A DNA stretch of 48,161 nt from an uncultured Clostridia bacterium. GTDB taxonomy: Bacteria; Bacillota_A; Clostridia; TANB77; CAG-508. The stretch is from assembly GCA_944390995.1 (NCBI GenBank), contig CALXSA010000004.1, forward strand, positions 1 to 48,161, written 5' to 3'. The notes under the pieces are model-generated. The model was not told the origin of the DNA, did not search any database, and saw only the letters and a program-made list of their open reading frames with translations. The position numbers and the translations under genes are program-made. Shown here piece after piece: positions 24,154 to 33,132 of the stretch (positions are counted from its first letter, which is position 1; every line of letters begins with the position of its first letter).

Positions 24154-27100
24154 ATGATACGAAAGGAGAAACAAAATGAGAAAAAGCAGAAACGATGTAA
24201 CCGTTGCGGTTGTAAGAGAGAGAGAGAGAGAGAGAGCAGGAGAGTAAGAAAAACTTGTTCGCTTTTTGATGCGCTAAATTCGACAAAAAATATATATAAA
24301 AGGATGGACTATGCGGAAAGCCTAAATAAAAATGCTAGTGCTTTTTCGAAAAATAGTCTGTCCTTTTTGTGTGCTTTAAGAGATGAAATAATAAAGAACA
24401 GACGATATACTGAAGAAATAAAAAGAAAACAGAAAAATAAATTAGCATCAGAGCGAGGTATTACACTACTTTCGCTAATAATCACAGTAGTCATAATGAT
24501 AATTTTAGCGGCAGTAACAATAAGCGTAACTTTGGGAGACGGAGGTCTTGTGGACCAAGCAAAATGGGCAGCAGAGCAGACAGCGAATTCAACTCAATCT
24601 GAGCAAGAACAGCTAGATGATGTGGCTAGTCAAGTAAATGAAATAATAGCAGGAATAGGTGGAGGCACAGGTGGCGGAGTTACAAATACAACCCCGGGAG
24701 AAGATACAAACCAAATTGAAGAAACAAATACAGTAGAAACAAACACAATCGACCCAGAACCAGAACCACCAGAGCCATTGCCAGATGGTACAATTTCGAT
24801 AGGAGAGCCACAATGGCAACCAGATGGAACAGCAAATGTAACAGTAAGCACAACAGAAGAAGGAGTTACAATTGAGTACCAAATAGGTGGAACTGAGGAA
24901 GGAAAATGGACAGCAGTAGAAGGTGGCACAATAACAGGAATCGAGAATGGCGAGACAGTCTATGTAAGAATTACAAATGGAGAGCAGTCAAGCAACCCAC
25001 AAGAAATAACGGTAAGAGACGAAACAAACCCAACAGTAAATGTACAATTACAAGGAAGTGCAACAACAAATAGCATTTCTGTAAGTGTATCTGCTGAGGA
25101 TAAAGAAACAGGCATGGCAGACAATGTAACTTACACATATTACATTAAAGAAAGCTCACAAGGAGACGAAAACTATCAAGCACCAAGTGGAGCAACTGGA
25201 ATTACAAGCAACACATACACATTTACAGGACTAAAAGCAGGAGTAAGATATGACATAAAAGTAGAAGTAAATGGAGACAAAGCAGGAAATGTTGGAACAG
25301 GCTTTTTAACAGGACAACAAACAGGTACAATACCTGGTGGAAATGAAGGTGTAGAGCAAGGAAGAATTACATTTGGGCCAGCAAATTGGGCTGACGGAAA
25401 AGCAAGTGTAACAATAAGCACAGACACTGGCTTACAACTACAGTATCAAAAAAATACAACAAATGACGACGGCTGGGAAGAAACAGAAAATAACGGAGAA
25501 GTCACAGGCCTATCACATGGCGACACAGTATACGCTAGACTAACAGACGGAAACAATTACGGTGACTATGCAAGTACAAATATACTAGATAATGAAGTTC
25601 CAGCACAGGCAACAATACAACCAAATACAACAAACATACTAATAGGTGAAAGCCTAACAGCCACAGTAACTCACACAGATACAAAGAGTGGAGTAGACAT
25701 TAATGCGAGTGGCTGGGTGCTAAATACAAATGCATCAGCTATGGGCACAGACAATACAGGAGCATATACAGGAAGTTTTACAACAAATGGAGAGACAATT
25801 ACGCTAGATAGTAGCAATGCTGGAACATACTACCTACACGTTCTCACAACAGACGTAGCAGGAAATAAAACTGAGACAGTATCAAGTGCAATTACGATAA
25901 GTGCAATTACAGGCACAGTAACACAAAATGGACAAGTAACTTGGAGTGCTGGACAAGCAACTCTAGTACTACAAACAACAGAGAGCCAATATACAATTGT
26001 GTATAAAATAAATGGAGAAGGAAGCTGGCAAACATACAATGGCACAAGCATTACAGGACTAAGCCATGGAGACACAGTAACAGCATGTCTAACAAATACA
26101 AGCCAAACAACATTTGGACCAGAAGCAACATTTGAAATAAAGGATGAAACAGACCCAACAGTTACAGTAACAGCACAAGGTTCACCAAGTACAAATAGCA
26201 TAACGGTAACTGCACAGGCAAGCGATAATGAAAGTGGAATGAAGGATGGTCCAACTTACACATTCCAGTACAAATTAAGTGGACAAGGAAGCTACACTAC
26301 ACCAAGTGGAGCAGAAAATATTTCAAATGCGACATACACATTTACAGGACTAACACAAGGTACAAGCTATGACATACAAGTAATAGTAGATGGAGATGTT
26401 GCAGGAAACACAGGAACTGGTACAACGCAAGCAACTACAACGACAGTGCCAGGAGCAGATGAAGGGTTAGAGACAGGAAATATAACAGCAAGTCCAGTAG
26501 AATGGGACAATTACAAAGCAAGTACAACTTTGACAACAAATACAAGCTTTAAAATACAATATCAAATAAATGGAGTAAATGAAGGAAGTTGGTCAGAGGC
26601 AGCAAATAGCCCAGTCACAGTAAGTAACCTAGACCACGGAAATACAGTATATGCAAGACTAACAGATGGAACAAATGCTGGAGATTATGCAGCAATTAAC
26701 ATACTAGACGGAACACCTCCAACAGTAAGTGTGGAAGTAGGAGAAGTGACAGAGACTACAATAGCGGTTACAGTAAATGCCACAGATAACGAAAGCGGAT
26801 TAGCAGATAGTAATGCGTATAAATATTATTTGAATGAGGAAGCAGAGCCAAGAGCAACAAGCAACAGCAATACTTACACATATGAAAATCTAACTGGAAG
26901 TACAGATTATACAATAAAAGTAGAAGTTGTGGATAAAGCAGATAATCCAGGAACAGGCACAGCACAAACTACAACAGAGGCACCACCAACAGTGGAAAAT
27001 GTGCTAAAAGCAGGAGACTATGTATATTATGAAGATGCAAAAGGAACAAGACAATTATGTACAGTATTGTATGATAGTAGTTCACCATATGGAGTAGAAA

Positions 27101-28401
27101 TAATAACAATGAACACAGTGGAAGATGTGACATTAGGAAGTAAGGACGACTTTAATAAAGCCATGAATGATTATAATAACGCAATAGGTATATTGAACTC
27201 AAAAACAGGCGCGTATAATAATAGTGCTTATTCAGATAGGTCAAGAAGTGTAGGAAGTGTACCAAGTAACCCGAGTTCAGAAGGTGATTGGTTTACAAGC
27301 GATGATAGCTATATGACAGAGTACAGCGGAATGTTTAAAGGTAGTGATAGCAATTATTTAACAGATATTGCCCAGTTAAAACCTTTAGGCATACATGGGA
27401 TAGGAAAAATGTATTGGCTTGCATCACGTTATATAAATGTTGCTACTAATAACACTAATTTCGTTCTAAATAGAATAAATGAAGATGGTGCTAGACCAAT
27501 AGATTATTTTTTATGTAATATTGATACAAGCAAAATAACTTCCAATAGTATGACAGCTGGCCTACGACCAGTATTCCATCTAAGAGATACTGTGCAAGTT
27601 ACAGGAGGAACGGGTACAAAGGAAGACCCATATATCCTATATGCAGAGCCATTGCCGGAGGCACCAGAGAGTGAGACACAAGTAGCAAATTATGCAGATG
27701 TGGACGGAAACGGAACAGTAGACGGAATAATTTACGCAGACTTAGCAATAGGCGGAAGTGGAACTGGACTAGGACAAAGCTACACAATACCAACGTCAAG
27801 TGGCTTCAAGAAATATCAAGTAACGCAAGAAAATTACACGCCAGAAGGTTCAGCAGCTGGCTTTGGAACAGGGCAAGTAATAGCGCCAGTGAACAAAAAT
27901 AGTAGTAGAGAGAATGAAAGGTTCTATGTAATAGCGTTGACAGATGTAGATACAAGTACGCATCCTTGGTACAATAGTGCGGATAAGGATAATGGAATGA
28001 ATGATTGGCAAAGTCAGACATCAACAGTATTTGGACAGGGAGAGCAAAACACAATAAACATGATAGCAAAATGGAATAATAGCGGATATGGTTCACAGAA
28101 TGGAGGTAGTGGCAGTTCTGATGTATGGGGGTTAAGTGCAGTAAATACTAGAACGTGGAATGGCTCAAGTGGATGGTATATACTATCACGAGATGAGTGG
28201 GCGGTCTTCACAGGAGAATTAAACATAACAGGTGGGCCAAATGGTAATTTCTTAAGTAAAGGTTTAATTTATAGCTACTGGACATCTTCACAGAGCAACA
28301 CGAACCGCGTGTGGGCAGCGTCTTTTGTTTATGATAGCATGTATAGTGACACCTATCCTAGCGATGATTCTAGTTGTGTTCGCCTTGGCACGACTTTCTA
28401 A
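24154..28401 (+). CDS. Giant pilin-like Ig-repeat surface protein with DGR-type variable C-terminus
   Basis: In the frame read here the protein is about 1,415 aa. A basic N-terminus leads to RGITLLSLIITVVIMIIL (24454 onward), like the prepilin leader of clostridial pilin-like surface proteins but with Ser at position 5 in place of Glu. A Gly/Pro/Glu linker and four Ig/FN3-like units follow (about 24787-26990; each has an aromatic TVYARLTDG-type strand and a Gly-rich turn). The end has a DxDxNGxxD calcium-like loop (about 27697) and a C-type-lectin-like domain to 28401. Start is unresolved: ATG 24154 is in frame but has a weak ribosome site, whereas ATG 24176 has AAAGGAG at 7 bases but is out of frame because of (AG)11 at 24215-24236. 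Likely adhesive; ligand unknown. Confidence 0.8.
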   Translation: MIRKEKQNEKKQKRCNRCGCKRERERESRRVRKTCSLFDALNSTKNIYKRMDYAESLNKNASAFSKNSLSFLCALRDEIIKNRRYTEEIKRKQKNKLASERGITLLSLIITVVIMIILAAVTISVTLGDGGLVDQAKWAAEQTANSTQSEQEQLDDVASQVNEIIAGIGGGTGGGVTNTTPGEDTNQIEETNTVETNTIDPEPEPPEPLPDGTISIGEPQWQPDGTANVTVSTTEEGVTIEYQIGGTEEGKWTAVEGGTITGIENGETVYVRITNGEQSSNPQEITVRDETNPTVNVQLQGSATTNSISVSVSAEDKETGMADNVTYTYYIKESSQGDENYQAPSGATGITSNTYTFTGLKAGVRYDIKVEVNGDKAGNVGTGFLTGQQTGTIPGGNEGVEQGRITFGPANWADGKASVTISTDTGLQLQYQKNTTNDDGWEETENNGEVTGLSHGDTVYARLTDGNNYGDYASTNILDNEVPAQATIQPNTTNILIGESLTATVTHTDTKSGVDINASGWVLNTNASAMGTDNTGAYTGSFTTNGETITLDSSNAGTYYLHVLTTDVAGNKTETVSSAITISAITGTVTQNGQVTWSAGQATLVLQTTESQYTIVYKINGEGSWQTYNGTSITGLSHGDTVTACLTNTSQTTFGPEATFEIKDETDPTVTVTAQGSPSTNSITVTAQASDNESGMKDGPTYTFQYKLSGQGSYTTPSGAENISNATYTFTGLTQGTSYDIQVIVDGDVAGNTGTGTTQATTTTVPGADEGLETGNITASPVEWDNYKASTTLTTNTSFKIQYQINGVNEGSWSEAANSPVTVSNLDHGNTVYARLTDGTNAGDYAAINILDGTPPTVSVEVGEVTETTIAVTVNATDNESGLADSNAYKYYLNEEAEPRATSNSNTYTYENLTGSTDYTIKVEVVDKADNPGTGTAQTTTEAPPTVENVLKAGDYVYYEDAKGTRQLCTVLYDSSSPYGVEIITMNTVEDVTLGSKDDFNKAMNDYNNAIGILNSKTGAYNNSAYSDRSRSVGSVPSNPSSEGDWFTSDDSYMTEYSGMFKGSDSNYLTDIAQLKPLGIHGIGKMYWLASRYINVATNNTNFVLNRINEDGARPIDYFLCNIDTSKITSNSMTAGLRPVFHLRDTVQVTGGTGTKEDPYILYAEPLPEAPESETQVANYADVDGNGTVDGIIYADLAIGGSGTGLGQSYTIPTSSGFKKYQVTQENYTPEGSAAGFGTGQVIAPVNKNSSRENERFYVIALTDVDTSTHPWYNSADKDNGMNDWQSQTSTVFGQGEQNTINMIAKWNNSGYGSQNGGSGSSDVWGLSAVNTRTWNGSSGWYILSRDEWAVFTGELNITGGPNGNFLSKGLIYSYWTSSQSNTNRVWAASFVYDSMYSDTYPSDDSSCVRLGTTF
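24215..24236 (+). repeat. (AG)11 dinucleotide tract at the N-terminus of the surface protein
   Basis: Eleven AG units. From ATG 24176, 11 units lead to a stop at 24245-24247 after 23 codons; 10 or 13 units join the 1.4-kb-codon ORF (reading into SRRVRKTCS); 9 or 12 units hit another early stop. It is the longest simple dinucleotide tract I see in the window. Confidence 0.85.
28262..28401 (+). other. Probable DGR variable region (VR)
   Basis: The final codons encode YWTSSQSNTNRVWAASF and end CVRLGTTF, the layout of Firmicute diversity-generating-retroelement targets (YWSSSQ...W...F...YVRLxTTF). From about 28327 to 28390, nearly every codon ends in T or C (such as TAT GAT AGC, TAT AGT GAC ACC), unlike the A-ending codons elsewhere in the gene; this is expected if AAC/AAT codons of a template were changed at A positions. 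Template repeat and reverse transcriptase are not in the window. Confidence 0.75.
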
Positions 28402-28494
28402 ACTTAAAAAATGGGTTTTTGGACTAACATAATTTTATTTACCCCTTGAACTGTGAAGTTGCATGAAAACGGTTTAACATAATCACCACAAAAG

Positions 28495-28652
28495 GTACTG
28501 TTTAATGGCCTAAATGAGCTTAAAGTCCGCGCGGGGAGATTCTAATTAAAATAGCTGAGCGGAGCAGGGAGCTCCGTCGGGACGGAGTGAGGTTATTTTA
28601 ATTAGTACTCCCGTTGCATGACATGCATAATTCGAAAGCCATTAAACAGTAC
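28495..28652. repeat. Nested ~158-bp palindrome downstream of the variable region
   Basis: GTACTGTTTAATGGC (28495-28509) pairs with GCCATTAAACAGTAC (28638-28652); inside, AATTAAAATA pairs with TATTTTAATT, and CTCCGTC with GACGGAG (about 28572-28588). GTTGCATGA occurs on both sides of it. It fills most of the spacer between the surface protein and miaB; 28402-28494 holds no other gene. Confidence 0.75.
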
Positions 28653-28669
28653 TCCCAAAAACCACCTCA

Positions 28670-28698
28670 AAAAAAGCACTTGAAAAAAGTGCTTTTTT
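28670..28698 (+). terminator. Rho-independent terminator
   Basis: AAAAAAGCACTT (28670-28681) pairs with AAGTGCTTTTTT (28687-28698), a classical terminator for the surface-protein transcript, also usable in reverse. Confidence 0.85.
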
Positions 28699-28749
28699 CG
28701 TGTAAAATATAGGAGTTAATTTGTGCTTGGGAAGGAATGAGAGTATTAG

Positions 28750-30153
28750 ATGGAGAGCAAAAATATAGCAGATGAGTTGGAATATATTGAAAAAGTAAAA
28801 AAGATAAACGATGGCAAGAATTTAAAGTACCACATTTTGACCATGGGTTGTCAACTTAATGAAAATGATTCAGAGAAAATTTGCGGAATGGTAGAAAACA
28901 TGGGGTATGTCCTAACTAATAACGTTTTAAATGCGGACTTAATAATATATAATACATGTTGTGTACGAGAAAATGCAGAGGAAAAGTTATTTGGAAAGCT
29001 TGGCGAAGTGAAGAAACTTAAAGAGGCAAAGGGTACAATAATTGCGATTGGTGGCTGCATGATGCAAGAACAGCATATTGTGGACAAGATTAAAAAGAGC
29101 TACAAGTACGACGTAATTTTTGGTACTCATACTTTACACCAGTTCCCAAAGGACTTATATGAGGCTATAATCGAGAACAAGAAGATTACCGATATTTTGG
29201 ATATTGATGGCGAGATTATCGAGGGTCTACCTATAAAAAGGGCGGATAATATTCGTGCGTCTGTTACTATTATGAATGGTTGCAATAATTTTTGTACTTA
29301 TTGTATTGTGCCATATGTAAGGGGCAGGGAGAGAAGCAGGCAGCCAGAGGATATTTTGAAAGAAATTAAGGGCTTAGCAGAGCAGGGCTACAAGGAGATT
29401 ACTTTGCTTGGACAGAATGTTAATTCGTACATGCGCGTGGAGCGCGAGCGTGGCGAGTGTACATCTGAGATTAATTCTTTTGCTAAACTTTTGAGGGCTG
29501 TGAACGAAGTTCCTGGAATTGAGATTATTAGGTTTGTTTCTCCGCATCCAAAGGATTTTACAGATGATGTTATTGAGGCGATTAGAGATTGCGATAAGGT
29601 TTCTAAGTTTATTCATTTACCACTTCAGTCTGGCAGCAGCAGGGTTTTGAAGGCTATGAATAGGAGATATACCAAGGAGCAGTATTTGGGACTAGTGGAT
29701 AAAATGAAGAAGGCAATTCCGAATGTGAAATTCTCGACAGATATTATTGTTGGTTTTCCTGGTGAAGATGAGGCTGATTTCGAGGATACTTTAGATGTTG
29801 TGCAAAAGGTTAGATTTGAGCAGATTTTCATGTTTATTTATTCGAGAAGGAAGGGAACACCGGCAGATAAGATGGATACCCAGGTACCAGAAGATATTAA
29901 GCACAAGAGGTTTGACAGGCTAAAAGCTTTGTATGAGGATATTTTGGCTGAGAATAACAAACTCTACATCGGTACGACTCAGAAAATTTTGGTTGAAGGA
30001 TATAGCAAAACAAATGACGAGTTTCTTACAGGCAGAACGGATACAAACAAGGTTGTTATTTTTAAGGGCGATAGCAAGCTAATTGGCAGCATTATAGATG
30101 TTGAGATTGTTTCGGAACATATGTGGTATCTTAAGGGTGAATGTAAGGAATAA
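28750..30153 (+). CDS. miaB: tRNA-2-methylthio-N6-dimethylallyladenosine synthase MiaB
   Basis: MiaB is a radical-SAM methylthiotransferase acting on i6A37 of tRNAs. The 467-aa protein has the N-terminal UPF0004 domain with its three cluster cysteines (MGCQLNENDSEK, NTCCVREN, GGCMMQ), the radical-SAM CxxxCxxC in NNFCTYCIVPYVRGRERSR, and a C-terminal TRAM RNA-binding domain (about 400-467). The RSR sequence fits MiaB and not MtaB or RimO. Ribosome site AAGGA is 13 bases before ATG 28750, rather far. It precedes mutS by about 80 bp, the usual miaB-mutS order of Firmicutes, and the two are probably co-transcribed. Confidence 0.96.
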   Translation: MESKNIADELEYIEKVKKINDGKNLKYHILTMGCQLNENDSEKICGMVENMGYVLTNNVLNADLIIYNTCCVRENAEEKLFGKLGEVKKLKEAKGTIIAIGGCMMQEQHIVDKIKKSYKYDVIFGTHTLHQFPKDLYEAIIENKKITDILDIDGEIIEGLPIKRADNIRASVTIMNGCNNFCTYCIVPYVRGRERSRQPEDILKEIKGLAEQGYKEITLLGQNVNSYMRVERERGECTSEINSFAKLLRAVNEVPGIEIIRFVSPHPKDFTDDVIEAIRDCDKVSKFIHLPLQSGSSRVLKAMNRRYTKEQYLGLVDKMKKAIPNVKFSTDIIVGFPGEDEADFEDTLDVVQKVRFEQIFMFIYSRRKGTPADKMDTQVPEDIKHKRFDRLKALYEDILAENNKLYIGTTQKILVEGYSKTNDEFLTGRTDTNKVVIFKGDSKLIGSIIDVEIVSEHMWYLKGECKE

Positions 30154-30231
30154 TTATCTCCCATGCGGAAGCAGATTACGATAGCATGAAATGAAGGAGA
30201 AAATGCACTAATAAATATTGAAAGGGATGAT

Positions 30232-32853
30232 ATGAAGATGGCAGAATTATCACCAATGATGCAGCATTATTTGAAGATGAAGGAGCAATACAAAGATTGT
30301 GTGCTTTTCTATCGATTAGGCGATTTTTACGAGATGTTTTTTGATGATGCAATAAATGTTTCAAGAGAGCTAGAACTTACATTAACTGGAAAAGAGTGTG
30401 GCATGGAAGAAAGGGCACCAATGTGCGGTGTGCCTTTTCATGCGGCAGAGACATATATTTCAAGGCTTATTGGGAAGGGATACAAAGTTGCTATTTGCGA
30501 GCAGCTTGAAGACCCAAAAACCGCAAAAGGTATGGTTAAAAGAGATGTTGTTAGGGTTGTAACGCCTGGTACTGTAATTGAAGCGAATATGCTTGATGAC
30601 AAGAAGAACAATTACATTATGTGCGTGTACAAAAACGGAATATATTTTGGACTTACGGTTTGTGATGTTACGACTGGAGATTTTAGGACGACAGAGATTA
30701 AGGATACAAATAATTTTACAACATTGATGGACGAAATGTCGAAGTATTCGCCAGCAGAGTTAGTTGTAAATCCTTTGCTTTACGAGTGCGAGGAGGAAAT
30801 TGCCAAGATTAAGGAGAGGTTTGAGATTTATATAACTGCTCTTGATGAGAGCGATTTTGTGGATAATTACGAGGCATTAGAGGTTAAGTACAATGTTGTT
30901 GATGACGACGAGAATAAGATAGAGAGTTTGAAGGATAATGTGTTGTCTGTGGCAGCGACGAATGCGCTTTTGACGTATTTGTTGGATACGCAGAAAAATA
31001 ATTTGGACCATATAAACAAGCTTATTTTATATAAGACTACGAAATATATGGCGCTAGATATAAATGCGAGAAGAAATTTGGAGATAACGGAGAAGTTAAG
31101 GGATAAAACCAAGAAGGGTACGCTTTTGTGGGTTTTGGATAAGACGTCGACTTCTATGGGGGGAAGGCTACTTCGCAGATGGATAAACAACCCACTGCTT
31201 GAACCAGAGCAAATTTGCAAAAGGCTTGAAGCTGTGGCAGAGCTAAAGGACGATATTATTTTGAGGGGCGATATTACAGATAGTTTAAAGAAAGTGTACG
31301 ACATTGAGAGATTGGCTGGAAAAATAGCGTATGGAAGTGCTAATGCGAGGGATTTGGTTTCGCTAAAGAATTCGGCAAAGCAGTTGCCGGAGATAAAGGA
31401 AATATTGTCTAGAGCAAAGGCGCCACTTCTTACTGAGCTTCAGAGCGAGCTAGATGTTTTGAAGGATATTTACAGGCTGATTGACAAAACTATAGCGGAG
31501 GAACCGCCAATCGGGCTTAAAGAGGGTGGTTTAATTAAGAAGGGCTACGACAAGGAGATTGACCAACTTAAGTCTGCTACAACAGATGGCAAGAAGTGGA
31601 TAGTGCAGTTAGAGGTTAGAGAAAGAGAGCAAACTGGAATTAAGGGCTTGAAGGTTGGATTTAATAAGGTTTTCGGATATTATATTGAGGTTACTAAGTC
31701 TAATTTGTCGTTGGTGCCGGATAGATATATTAGAAAACAGACTTTGACAGGTGGCGAGAGGTATATTACTGAGGAACTAAAGAATTTGGAGAATCAGATT
31801 TTGGGCGCCGAGGAAAAGGTTGTAAATTTGGAGTACAATGTATTTATTGAGGTTAGAGATAAAATAGAGGCGCAGGTTGCAAGATTACAGAAGTCTGCAA
31901 GCATAATTGCAACTTTGGATGTACTTTGCTCGTTTGCAACAGTTGCGGACGACATGAATTATGTAAGACCAATTGTTGACAACAGCGGAGTGATTGATAT
32001 AAGGGATGGAAGACATCCTGTAATTGAGAAAATTTTGCCAAGTGGAAGTTTTGTTCAAAATGATACATATTTGGACGAAGGCGAGAATAGATTAGCTATT
32101 ATAACAGGGCCTAACATGGCTGGAAAGTCAACATACATGAGACAAGTTGCGTTAATTACGCTAATGGCGCAGATTGGAAGTTTTGTTCCGGCATCTTCTG
32201 CGAAAATAGGTGTAGTGGATAAGATTTTCACGAGAGTAGGGGCGTCGGACGACCTAAGCATGGGACAAAGTACATTTATGGTTGAGATGATGGAAGTTGC
32301 GCAGATATTGAAAGATGCTACTAAAAATAGCTTGGTAATATTGGATGAAATAGGCAGAGGAACATCGACATATGATGGACTTTCTATAGCATGGGCTGTG
32401 GCTGAATACATATCTGATAAGGAAAAATGCGGAGCGAAGACTTTGTTTGCGACGCATTATCATGAATTGATTGGGCTTGAGGAAAAATTAGATGGAGTGA
32501 AAAATTATTCGGTTGCAGTAAGAGAAAAGGGAGAAGATATAATTTTCCTAAGAAAAATTGTAAAAGGTGGAACTGACGAAAGCTACGGTGTGCATGTTGC
32601 AAAACTTGCTGGAGTGCCTCAGGGAGTAACGAAAAGGGCAAATGAGATATTGAAAAATATTGAAAGAAAGAATGTGCTAAATAATAAAAAGTTGGAAAAA
32701 GAGAATAAAAATGTTGCAGAAGGACAACTTACGATGTATAATTATAAATTAGCAGAGATAGCACATGAACTTGACAAAGTTGACGTAAATGAACTTACTC
32801 CAATTGAAGCACTAAATACATTAGTGAAAATAAAGGAGAAGATGTCAGGCTAG
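30232..32853 (+). CDS. mutS: DNA mismatch repair protein MutS
   Basis: MutS recognises mispaired bases and recruits MutL. The 873-aa protein begins with the mismatch-reading domain (SPMMQHYLKMKEQYKD and GDFYEMF, with the Phe-x-Glu pair that contacts the mismatch), continues through the connector, lever and clamp, and has the ABC ATPase with Walker A GPNMAGKST (about residue 625), the signature ATFMVEM-type segment (DLSMGQSTFMVEM) and Walker B VILDEIGRGTS. GAAAGGG lies before ATG 30232. mutL is not in the window. It ends before a good terminator. Confidence 0.97.
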   Translation: MKMAELSPMMQHYLKMKEQYKDCVLFYRLGDFYEMFFDDAINVSRELELTLTGKECGMEERAPMCGVPFHAAETYISRLIGKGYKVAICEQLEDPKTAKGMVKRDVVRVVTPGTVIEANMLDDKKNNYIMCVYKNGIYFGLTVCDVTTGDFRTTEIKDTNNFTTLMDEMSKYSPAELVVNPLLYECEEEIAKIKERFEIYITALDESDFVDNYEALEVKYNVVDDDENKIESLKDNVLSVAATNALLTYLLDTQKNNLDHINKLILYKTTKYMALDINARRNLEITEKLRDKTKKGTLLWVLDKTSTSMGGRLLRRWINNPLLEPEQICKRLEAVAELKDDIILRGDITDSLKKVYDIERLAGKIAYGSANARDLVSLKNSAKQLPEIKEILSRAKAPLLTELQSELDVLKDIYRLIDKTIAEEPPIGLKEGGLIKKGYDKEIDQLKSATTDGKKWIVQLEVREREQTGIKGLKVGFNKVFGYYIEVTKSNLSLVPDRYIRKQTLTGGERYITEELKNLENQILGAEEKVVNLEYNVFIEVRDKIEAQVARLQKSASIIATLDVLCSFATVADDMNYVRPIVDNSGVIDIRDGRHPVIEKILPSGSFVQNDTYLDEGENRLAIITGPNMAGKSTYMRQVALITLMAQIGSFVPASSAKIGVVDKIFTRVGASDDLSMGQSTFMVEMMEVAQILKDATKNSLVILDEIGRGTSTYDGLSIAWAVAEYISDKEKCGAKTLFATHYHELIGLEEKLDGVKNYSVAVREKGEDIIFLRKIVKGGTDESYGVHVAKLAGVPQGVTKRANEILKNIERKNVLNNKKLEKENKNVAEGQLTMYNYKLAEIAHELDKVDVNELTPIEALNTLVKIKEKMSG

Positions 32854-32867
32854 GTTCTGGCGCAAGG

Positions 32868-32905
32868 ATTCGTGTGGGAAGATTGCTTTTCACACGAACT
32901 TTTTC
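32868..32905 (+). terminator. Terminator after mutS
   Basis: TTCGTGTG (32869-32876) pairs with CACACGAA (32891-32898), followed by CTTTTTC. Confidence 0.75.
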
Positions 32906-33126
32906 TTTCATTCTCGCAATGAAAAGGTTTTTTAAAAAATAAATTAGAGCATAATTGCTCGAATGGAGGAACTAAGTGAAAAAACAAGTTTTTCACTTAG
33001 TTGGCTACAATCGCCATTGCCCTCAAAATTCTTTAGAATTTTGAGATGGCAAATAAAAACCTCTTTCATTCTCGCAATGGAAAGGTTTTTTAAAAAATAA
33101 ATAAGAGCATAATTGCTCGAATGGAG
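32906..33126 (+). repeat. Duplicated leader with two perfect hairpins before the kinase gene
   Basis: About 62 bases at 32906-32970 recur at 33063-33126 with few changes; each copy contains TTCATTCTCGCAATG, AAGGTTTTTT, and a GAGCATAATTGCTC hairpin directly before GAATGGAGG. Only the second copy is followed by the start codon, so the first carries an idle ribosome site. Between them lie two perfect palindromes: AACTAAGTGAAAAA/TTTTTCACTTAGTT (32971-33002) and CTCAAAATTC/GAATTTTGAG (about 33022-33045). The second copy also pairs AAAACC upstream with GGTTTT, an attenuator-like shape. Confidence 0.75.
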
Positions 33127-33132
33127 GTTTTT

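Noticed and set aside
24787..26990. CRISPR or tandem DNA repeat
   Set aside because: The repetition is of protein domains, about 500-560 bp apart, and too diverged at DNA level.
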